A stretch of DNA of 64,000 nt. Source: Eurosta solidaginis (Eukaryota; Arthropoda; Insecta; Diptera; Tephritidae). The position numbers and the translations under genes were made by a program. This document shows positions 56,901 to 64,000 of this stretch, piece by piece. The stretch's first letter is position 1; every line of letters begins with the position of its first letter. The stretch is from assembly GCF_040869045.1 (NCBI RefSeq), contig NC_090321.1, positions 181,817,596-181,881,595 on the forward strand. The letters are read 5' to 3'. The notes beneath the pieces were generated by a model. It searched no databases. It was not told the DNA's origin and saw only the letters and a list, made by a program, of their open reading frames with translations.

Positions 56901-58646
56901 TCACCATCCTTTGACGGTTCTGTTCCTTTCCAGGTCTTTAAGCTACAGTTTGAGAAGACCGCGGCAGTGAACAACTGGAATGCGGAAGATAAAGTTGCTG
57001 CACTCTTCGTAGCATTGAAAGGACCAGCTGCCGAAATCTTACAGACTATTCCAGAGTACGAACGGAACAGTTATGACACATTGATGGCTGCTGTAGAACG
57101 ACGTTATGGAGGCGAGCATAGAAAACAGATATTCCAAATTGAGTTGCAAAACCGCTACCAAAAGGCAAATGAGACATTGCAGGAGTTTGCTTCAGATATT
57201 GAAAGATTGGCTCATCTTGCAAATGCGGACGCACCCGTGGAATACACTGAAAGGGTTAAAATCCAGAGCTTCATAAATGGCATACGAGATGTGGAAACGA
57301 AGCGGGCTACATATGCGAATCCAAAACTAACATTTGCTAAAACGGTATCCCACGCACTGACTCAGGAAACAGCGTCACTTTTCAGTAAGCCCGCATACAA
57401 AGCTCATCACGTGGAAGTGGAAAGGCCAGACTGGGTAGACACAATTTTGGAAGCATTAAAAGGAACCCTGCAGAAAAACGATGGTACCGTCAAATGCTTT
57501 AATTGTGGGAAGCCAGGGCACATTGCACGTTATTGCAGTACCAATCCTAACAATTCCAACAACGTGGGTGGTCGTAAACGCAAAGCTGGAGGAGATGAGC
57601 AAGAGCGAGTAAGAGGTAGAGATCGAGAGCTAGATCCAGCTATTGAATGCCCTGTGATATCTGTGTCGCAAATTGGGAGGAAATCAAGCAGTCTTACCGT
57701 CAGAGGGAATGTGGATAGCAAGGAGCGTGTACTGACTGCAGATACGGGCGCATCTCATTCCTTGATCCGATCTGACTTGGTCAACAGGAGAATAAAACCG
57801 TTACCTGGAGCAAAGTTGCGTACGGTCACTGGCGAGTATAACCAAGTTCAGGGAGAAGTGATATGTGAAGTCTTGATTGGAAAGGTCACGGTTCTACACA
57901 AATTCGTTGTGGCGAAGATCGTTGAAGAAGTCATATTGGGAGTTGACTTCTTGGTTGACCATGACATCAAGATCGATATGCAGAGAAGGGTGATGCGTTA
58001 TGAGAACCAGGATATACCACTTAACTTCAAGTTGGAGAAAGGGTTCAGTTGTAATCGAGTACTGGTGGAGAAGACTCGACAAAAACCACGGAAGTCAAAG
58101 GCAAAGGTTAATAGGTCGAATCGGCCAAATAAAGCAAAATCAAAAGTACCTGCGAGAGAAACACTGGCATTGACAAAACCTAAAAGGTGCAGGAAAACGA
58201 AGCAACGAATTTCCGAGAAAGAATGCGAGGATAGTTTCAAGCCGGAGTGCACTACTGTTGTGAAACGTGGGAACGATACTGATTATGCGAAGCCAATCCG
58301 TCAAGCGCAAGCTCTACGAAGTAGTTCATTGGCCAAGCAACAGAGTGCGAGGGAACGATCCAGGATAATGAGTAGTAAGATGAAACACAGGTACGACAAT
58401 GGAAATAATTTGGAAGGTTTCCGGGAGGGAGATTTGGTACTGCTATACAACCCTCACCGGCGGAAAGGTGTTCCATTCAAATATCGGTGCAGTTGGGAAG
58501 GCCCGTACAGAGTTGTGAGGACGATCAGTGAGGTCATCTACCGCATACAAGCAATTGGGAAATCACGAAATAGAAGAGTGGTACATTTGTCGATGCTCGC
58601 AGCGTTTAGATCGAGAGATTTGTCTGATCGGGACGATCAGACTTAG
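53998..58646 (+). pseudogene. SAP-Gag-protease-integrase-tail polyprotein, split by hAT
   Basis: The first part (53998-54332) has the SAP motif (LKKELENRGLNTTGNKIELQ) and the start of the coiled coil. After the hAT insert, the frame continues from 56438 without a stop to 58646: coiled coil with 22-residue repeats (MSSQMESQETRMTLKMEEQK), capsid-like region, zinc knuckle CFNCGKPGHIARYC, protease ADTGASHSLI, basic linker and GPY/F module (RCSWEGPYRVV). The Gly-Ala-Ser of the protease is intact. Apart from the insert the frame is open, and it shares the missing pol segment with copy 1. Confidence 0.85.
54333..56429. mobile_element. hAT-like element inserted in gag
   Basis: It is flanked by an exact 8-bp duplication GCACGCAT (54325-54332, 56430-56437). 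The termini TAGAGGTTTACGCCG and, inverted, TAGAGATATACGCCG match at 13 of 15. The 8-bp TSD and TAGAG-type ends fit the hAT superfamily. Both subterminal regions have cggcggcggcg runs (54358-54420, 56303-56420), in contrast to the AT-rich interior. No transposase is recognised in its 2,097 bp, so it is probably non-autonomous. Confidence 0.8.
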
Positions 58647-58657
58647 GTGGAGGGCAG

Positions 58658-59273
58658 TGTTACGAATATTAGCAAAACTAAGGGGTGCTGCTATCTCTAA
58701 GCCGATGCTAAGCAGTGACGTGAATTCACATCCATAGATCAATCATTATGTATCTACATAAACGAAACAATAATTGCGTCTACACATATGTACCATGTAC
58801 GTATACGAGCAGCGGAGAGTCAATGCACAAACACATGCATATATCTGAGATACTCCTATAAGTATGCAATAAGAAAAACTATAAAATTGTGCAATTGTAG
58901 TTACAGCTGAGAAGTTTGAGAGCTGCTGGACTAGTAAATTCTGGAAGCGCCTAGAAGATGCGAAGGTTGAAATCAAAGAGTATAAAAGGCGGCAATTGTA
59001 GAGGCGCTGGAATTCAGTTTGATTTGAGATTTCGATTAAGACGCTATCTAGCGAGCAAGAGCAGTATTATTTTGAATAGTAGAGTTTCACTTGAGCTATC
59101 AATCAGTTTGGTTATTAAGCAAGCTATACGTTGCAAAGTTTGAGTATTATTGTGAAGTACTTTAATAAAGGCCATTTTTCCATTATTCAATATTGGAGTT
59201 ATTTATTCAACAGTTTAGTGATTCGAACTTAGCAGAAGGGCAAATAAGAGGATTTGCAAGTAAATTCGTTACA
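58658..59273 (+). repeat. 3' LTR of gypsy-like copy 2
   Basis: It is nearly identical to the 5' LTR, with a 12-bp stretch around ctacacatatgt that the 5' copy lacks. Confidence 0.9.
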
Positions 59274-59397
59274 ATATATTTAAAACATTTCATAACAAGT
59301 CTGAGAATTACCTGTGCATATATTAATGGAACTGAAAGAAAAATAAGAGTTAAAAAAATAGAATATAAAAAAATTGTTTTAAATAACTTCAGAGTTT

Positions 59398-59456
59398 GAC
59401 GGTGATTGAACTCGCGCCACACGATCGCAACCGCAACATCATAGTCGCTGGGCCAC
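59398..59456 (-). repeat. tRNA-like SINE head
   Basis: On the minus strand it reads tagtggcccagcgactatga (A-box-like) and, about 30 bp on, gcgagttcaatcaccg (B-box-like). It lies inside the right part of the CACTCAGAG element. It could be the start of a truncated SINE or a tRNA relic. Confidence 0.45.
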
Positions 59457-59755
59457 TACAGCTGCATGTTGTCTTGTGCCAAATGTTGTATTTAACATTT
59501 TAGCGCACACGAATTATACCGTTTCTTTTTTCTTGAACTTAATTTAAGAACATTGTTCTCATTAATAGAATATTTGTTCATATTTTAAGACCAGCCGTTC
59601 TCTTTTCAAGAAAATGGTTGTCAGTTCAAGAACAAGGTTGTTGTTTTGAGGACAGGTCGTTCGTTTTTCAAGAACAAAAAAGTAAGAACATGAAGAGCTT
59701 GAATTGAGTCCGGTGGTGCTGGATTTTAGAACGGCGTTTTTCTCTGAGTGTACAA

Positions 59756-60049
59756 ATATACAAGAATTGCTCGTTTAAAGTTATAAGATATTGTAGCATT
59801 ATGCGTCATACCCACCTATGTAATACACTTGCGGCATTACGCATCATGAACTTAAATGACAATTACATTTTAGTAATAATCATATTACAATATTATACAA
59901 CATAAATTATTGAACTAACCCAGCGGTTAGCTAACATCAATGGAATGCCGAATATGAAACCCTTGTCCGTTCACAGCTAATAAATTCTGCTTATTATTTA
60001 CATACAACCAATAATGGGAATTAACCAAATACTCACATTGATCTGCTGA
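59756..60049. other. Intronic non-coding stretch
   Basis: No clear feature. Together with 60246-60420 it has a TATA-like ctataaaagg (60314) and ataaaaag near 60343, which could be a decayed LTR, but I cannot find matching ends. Confidence 0.3.
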
Positions 60050-60245
60050 CTTTGCAAGCATGCATACAAACCTACATGTATGCATAGCATTAACCAAATT
60101 ACTCGCATTGATCTGCTGACGTTGCAAGCAGGCATACAAATCTATATGTATGCAAGAAGGCATACAAATCTACATGTATGCAAGCATGCATACAAATCTA
60201 CATGTATACAAAGCATGTATACAAACCTACATATATGCATACCCC
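60050..60245. repeat. Minisatellite around gcatacaaatctacatgtat
   Basis: Six to seven imperfect units of about 27 bp, each with aagca(t/g)gcatacaaa and tctacatgtatgc words. Several units carry local dyad symmetry (gcatac/gtatgc). Confidence 0.8.
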
Positions 60246-60599
60246 ATTACCAATGTACATATTTTTAGTTTAATTGTATTAAGATAATTATGAATGTATA
60301 GGTTAAGTAAATAACTATAAAAGGGAAAGAATTTATTTAATAAAAAGAATCAATGTTTGACTACCAAACTTTTCACATCTTTCATATTGTTCGAAATACA
60401 GAAGTCCAATAAATCAATAACCGACTTGGGCATTATCGTGGACTTCGCGTATCATCCACAATAAGAGAACCATTTCTTTTCGACTTAGGAACATGCTTTG
60501 ACAGAGTGAAAAAAGTTGCTATTATGATACTATGTCTAAATTTGAGTTCCCTGGCATTGTCAAATGAATAAATAGGAACAAAATACAAGACGGGATTTT

Positions 60600-60715
60600 C
60601 TCCGAAGAGATTTAGGCCGAGCTTCTCCTCCAATATGCGTCGTGCTCATTTTTTATTTTTCCAAACAAATTATCCGGACGTGACCTACATGTTTTAAGCC
60701 AAGTCCAAACGGCTG
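60600..60715 (-). mobile_element. SINE 3' fragment
   Basis: On the minus strand it reads aaaacatgtaggtcacgtcc, gagcacgacgcatattgg and gagaagctcggcctaaatct. This is the 3' half of the SINEs at 44537 and 46310. The 5' half and tail are missing. Confidence 0.75.
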
Positions 60716-60924
60716 TCGCCTAGCAAAATCACCAGCTTCGTAAGGATTGCAAAGAAGCTCACCATTAGAATCCAAAAAGGCTTCAAAGCGACTTTCCCTC
60801 GAGCGGAGGAGAAGATAATGTCAGCAGCAGGTGGATATCCGGATGGTATAATGTTTTAAAAGACGTTTCAACGTATCTGCCTTCTCTGTGTTGGAAAACA
60901 AGGCGAATTTGATCTTGTGTTGTT

Positions 60925-61490
60925 TGAGGACAAGTCGAAGTACTTATCGTTATCGAAGAACGAATCCGCACAAGCGTTCCTAGCTGTTGACGGATTTGTT
61001 TTGGATACTGTAAAGGACTTCGTCTATTTGGAAACCAGGGCCCGTATTACGTTTTACGATCCGTGATCGAAATTCACTTTTTAAATCACAGTAGCTCTGA
61101 ACTGAGTGAAAAGCGTTTTCCACCTGGTTCTTCCAGCAGAGTGGGGGCCGCCCTCTTTCCCTGCTTCCATAGGCGGGGTCCTATTTGGGTTTTCGGGTTT
61201 TGAGCGAAAATGGTTTTCAGTCACTGAACATATAGCATGATACGGGGCCGCCATTAATTGCGGAAACAGTGGCAACCTAGAAATTCAAAGGAAAATCTAT
61301 CCTGCCAAGAAACGCTACTTTGGACTTAGTACTCAGGAGGAAAATAAAGACCTCTCTCGGGATGGCCCCTGGGGTATTCGATAGAAACACCTCCTGAAGT
61401 GTTATGATCCAACCCGTGATGCCAACGGTGTGCATCGAAGGAGGCTTAACGCTAAGCTCTATGAGCTTTTCATTTTATGAGAACAAAAGA
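60925..61490. pseudogene. Scattered RTE-like LINE fragments
   Basis: Three pieces. 60930-61045 (+): KYLSLSKNESAQAFL, VDGFVLDTVKDFVYLETRA, matching TKYLLSSSKESA and VKDFVYLGTS. 61095-61200: the LINE 3' region (cgttttccacctggttcttc), lying in the opposite orientation. 61295-61490 (+): AKKRYFGLSTQEENKDLSR and RRRLNAKLYELF, the thumb region. The mixed orientation shows rearrangement or more than one insertion. Confidence 0.65.
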
Positions 61491-62041
61491 ATACTCTCCG
61501 CCTCAGCAAATATTCCTATCGGCAGCATTAGGCAGAGAAAGGGCTAAATCTTCATTCTATTGATCACAACCGGTGGAGAGACTTCATCTCCTAGGTCTCG
61601 CCAATTAAAGCCCAAATTAGACGTGCAGAAGTTCTGTATGCAGCTCTGCTAGTTTTATCAGCAGCTCGTTTGTTTTGTAGGCACATGTGAGATTAAACCT
61701 ACCTGACAGCTCCATGAAACGTCTTATGTCAAATTTTGAATGTATAAACTTAGTAAAAACGAGCATAACCAAACGAAAATAAATTTAGAAACAACACAAA
61801 ACTTTGTTTGTGCTTGTTTAGGTTTTTCGTTAACCAAGACTGGCTTTGCATAGCAAAACTTCGATTGAATTGGTCGTGCAGTGCTGAGAGTAGCAACCGG
61901 TGTGTTTTCAGAGTGTAAGCTGGTATCGGCGTTTAAAACTTCTTTGCACACAAAAGTTCATAAGAAAACGATCAACAATTATTTTATTTTCCCATTGTAA
62001 GCCACACTTTTTTTTATTAGAAAATATGTATTTTCCTTTTT
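61491..62041. other. Intronic non-coding stretch
   Basis: Possibly further LINE decay up to about 61690. Nothing is recognised after that. Confidence 0.3.
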
Positions 62042-62928
62042 TATACTCAGCGTGCTTTGCACACATATTATATTAACTTTGATTGGATAACAGTTGGTTG
62101 TACAGGTATAAAGGAAACGAGATAAATATAGACTTCCATAAATCAAAATCATCAGTATCGAAAAAAAAATTTTAATGAGCCATGTCCGTCCGTCTGTCCA
62201 TCTGTCCGTTAACACGATAACTTGATTAAATATTGAGATATATTCACCAAATTTGGTATACGAGCTTATCTGGACCCAGAATATATTGGTGTTGAAAATG
62301 AGCGAAATCGGATGATAACCACGCCCACTTTTTATATATATAAAATTTTGGAAAACACAAAAAACATGATTATTTATTAAATAATACACATAGAATGTTG
62401 AAATTTGACATGTGGACTGATATTGAGACTCTTGATAAACATTTAAAAATTTTTGTTTAAATGGGCGTGGTACCGCCCACTTGTGATAAAATCAATTTTA
62501 CAAATATTATTAATCATAACTCAAAAATCGTTAACCCCCCCCTTTTCTATGTTTCGGGGGCCATAACTCGAAGAAAAATTAACGGATCGTAATAAAATTG
62601 GGTACATACACAAATTTTCCTTATAGCAGAAAATATTTCTATTAAAAATGGACGGGATCGGTTAAAGACCACGGCAACTTAGATATAAAACAAGTTTAAA
62701 AGGGTCGTAGACTAGAATAATAAGCTATAACTTAGCAAAAAATTGTTTTGAATCAATGATATTTCACTTATCAAGTTTTACTGTAAGATGAAATGGGGGG
62801 ACATTTTTTTAAACGGGTGGTGCCACGTGTTATGTAGAAAAGTATTTTATCTGAAATGAAATGTACAATTGAAGCTCACGCTGAGTATATAATGTTCGGT
62901 TACACCCGAACTTAGACACCCTTACTTG
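62042..62928 (+). mobile_element. DINE-1-like element, copy D5
   Basis: It starts tatactcagcgtgctttgc, has the ccgtccgtctgtccatctgt tract and ccacgcccactttt blocks, and ends with the hairpin gttcggttacacccgaac (62894-62911) and ttagacacccttacttg. It is shorter than D1, with an internal deletion near 62540. Confidence 0.65.
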
Positions 62929-63315
62929 TTTATTATTCATTTTTACGAAATTTCGTTCGATATGCGTTCTGCATGCGTCATTTGAAACGTGCGTTGATTT
63001 TTGGACAATTCTTGAGCACTTCTTCTTGCTCGAGAAATTCTTCTTTTTGGTTGCAATGCGCATCTTGGATGAAATTTTATAAAGGAAAATACACATTTTT
63101 AAATGAAAGTTTCTCAAGTTTGGCTTGGGACTTTATTCGATAGCATAAAATATCACTAAACATCTTAGCTTAAGCGGCCGAACTGGCAGGGTCAAACTGT
63201 AGCCAACTTTAACTGGAGTTTAAACTCGCACTGAACCCCCCTTATGATTTTAGACTTAATGATTAGAACTTTTGTTCATTTTTATTTAACAAAAATCCAA
63301 ATTTTTATATTGCAG
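62929..63315. other. End of Rab32 intron 2
   Basis: The acceptor is tattgcag, ending at 63315. No other feature is seen. Confidence 0.5.
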
Positions 63316-63459
63316 TGCGATCAAGAGAAGCAGGGCATTGTAACATCACCTGAAAAAATGGATGCATATGTGCGTGAGAACGGTTTTGCTGGCTGGTATG
63401 AAACTTCGGCCAAGGAAAATATCAATATAGATGAGGCCGCCAGAGCACTAGTGAACAAG
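63316..63459 (+). CDS. Rab32: Rab32 exon 3
   Basis: A 48-codon exon in phase 0 on both sides. It starts CDQEKQGIVTSPEKMD, completing the NKCD guanine-specificity motif begun in exon 2 (short-form residues 130-133). It includes the G5 motif ETSAKEN (SAK at about 162-164). The donor gtaaac is at 63460. Both motifs match the Rab family. Confidence 0.93.
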
Positions 63460-63529
63460 GTAAACCTGCGTAATCGCTTGTATGCATATTTGAACAGTGC
63501 ATCAATCATAAACTAATTGATTTTTTCAG

Positions 63530-63646
63530 ATTTTACTCAACGATAAATTGATCAGTGCCGCCGATCTGGCTGATAGCGAAAAATTCAATCTAAGCAACTC
63601 CATGGATCAAACGACGTCGGAAGGCAAAAGTAAATGTTCATGCTGA
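63530..63646 (+). CDS. Rab32: Rab32 exon 4 (C-terminus and stop)
   Basis: It follows a 70-bp intron with the acceptor tttttcag. It encodes 38 residues, ILLNDKLISAADLADSEKFN then a Ser/Thr-rich tail ending KSKCSC, and stops with TGA at 63644. The CSC end is a double-cysteine geranylgeranylation signal that anchors Rab proteins in membranes. The total is 217 residues from ATG 50245, or 1,070 from ATG 40258. Confidence 0.93.
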   Translation: MLLNDKLISAADLADSEKFNLSNSMDQTTSEGKSKCSC

Positions 63647-63771
63647 CCACGTCTTACTGATGGGGGCCTAAAAAATAACAACGTGTTCAGACATATAAAA
63701 TATTTCGACATAGAAATGGGATATAGCGCGTAAATTAAATGTGCTGCAACGTTTAGCATAGAACAACAAAA

Positions 63772-63777
63772 AATAAA
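63772..63777 (+). terminator. Candidate Rab32 poly(A) signal
   Basis: AATAAA, 126 bp after the stop codon, in AT-rich 3' UTR-like sequence. Other signals may lie beyond the window. Confidence 0.5.
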
Positions 63778-64000
63778 ACAGAATAAGTCGAGATTTCATG
63801 CTGATTTAATGAATCCACAGCCTACAATTAGGCGCGCAATCCTGTTAGCTAAGCAGAAAATTTCCCTTAAACGGCGCTTCGAAATCAAAAATTTGAATTA
63901 TTAAATTAGCATACATTCATAAATACATACATACATATATTTATGTTAAAGGGTTGCATAATCAATAATCATCAAAAATTCGAGAAAATGTAAATTATAT

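Larger units (their letters stand above)
53343..59273 (+). mobile_element. Gypsy-like LTR retrotransposon, pol-deleted, copy 2
   Basis: The LTRs are 53343-53946 (604 bp) and 58658-59273 (616 bp). They differ mainly by a 12-bp indel and a few bases. ATAT flanks both sides (53339-53342, 59274-59277). TTGGTGTCAGAAG follows the 5' LTR, and ggtggagggcag precedes the 3' LTR. The interior gag frame is interrupted by a hAT-like element at 54333-56429. As in copy 1, RT, RNase H and the integrase core are missing at the same place. Confidence 0.9.
52826..59755. mobile_element. TIR element (CACTCAGAGAAAAA ends), split by an LTR element
   Basis: The left end is tacactcagagaaaaaa and the right end is tttttctctgagtgta. 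Without the LTR element it is about 0.99 kb. Both subterminal regions are full of spaced aagaac and gttctt words in mirror arrangement. No transposase is seen. A TA may be the target duplication. The superfamily is unknown. Confidence 0.7.

Noticed and set aside
59792..60403. Possible solo LTR with TATA box and poly(A) signal
   Set aside because: It starts TGTAGCATTA after ATAT, but no matching CA end and duplication could be found.

Overview
This window is eukaryotic insect DNA. The one host gene I can support is Rab32 (lightoid in Drosophila), on the + strand from 40258 to 63646, with introns ending in GT/AG. The rest is mostly transposable elements, many nested in one another. The gene sequence and the DINE-1-like, SINE and LINE families point to a higher dipteran. 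A tephritid fruit fly is my best guess, but that is inference.

Layout. 1-107 is a fragment of a TIR element. 107-5743 is a LOA-like LINE (minus). 5744-6797 is a composite foldback element. 7591-7985 and 11845-12556 are copies of one MITE, the second split by a 385-bp palindrome. 8490-11640 is an RTE-like LINE (minus). 12880-19911 holds LINE, SINE and DINE-like remnants and a solo LTR. 20230-26577 is a DINE-1-like element split by a second, oppositely oriented LOA-like LINE with a perfect 9-bp target duplication. 26648-35057 is a long DINE-1-like element that contains a 130-bp tandem array of about 18 units. It is split by a Ty3/gypsy-like LTR element, whose 5' LTR is itself split by a 734-bp insert. 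35402-36343 is a TIR element with RSS-like CACAGTG ends. 37539-38230 is a 345-bp MITE inserted, inverted, into its own twin. 38629-39020 and 39221-40036 are further foldback and TIR elements.

Rab32. A 2.55-kb first coding exon (40258-42810) encodes an 851-residue low-complexity N-terminal extension. It splices in phase 0 to the GTPase exons at 50239-50637, 63316-63459 and 63530-63646. This gives a 1,070-residue long form. The ATG at 50245 could start a 217-residue short form of normal Rab32 size. The protein ends in CSC, a prenylation signal. Intron 1 (7.4 kb) holds SINEs, a DINE-like copy and a P-superfamily element with an 8-bp TSD. Intron 2 (12.7 kb) holds a three-level nest: a TIR element, then a gypsy-like LTR element, then a hAT-like element. 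Intron 3 is 70 bp.

The most notable mobile-element result is a pair of gypsy-like elements (29778-34451 and 53343-59273). Both lack RT, RNase H and the integrase core, and both encode a SAP domain, coiled coil, capsid, zinc knuckle, protease and integrase GPY/F tail in one frame. The shared structure suggests a non-autonomous lineage that transposed after losing pol. All boundaries and family calls come from reading the sequence by eye; no database search was run.
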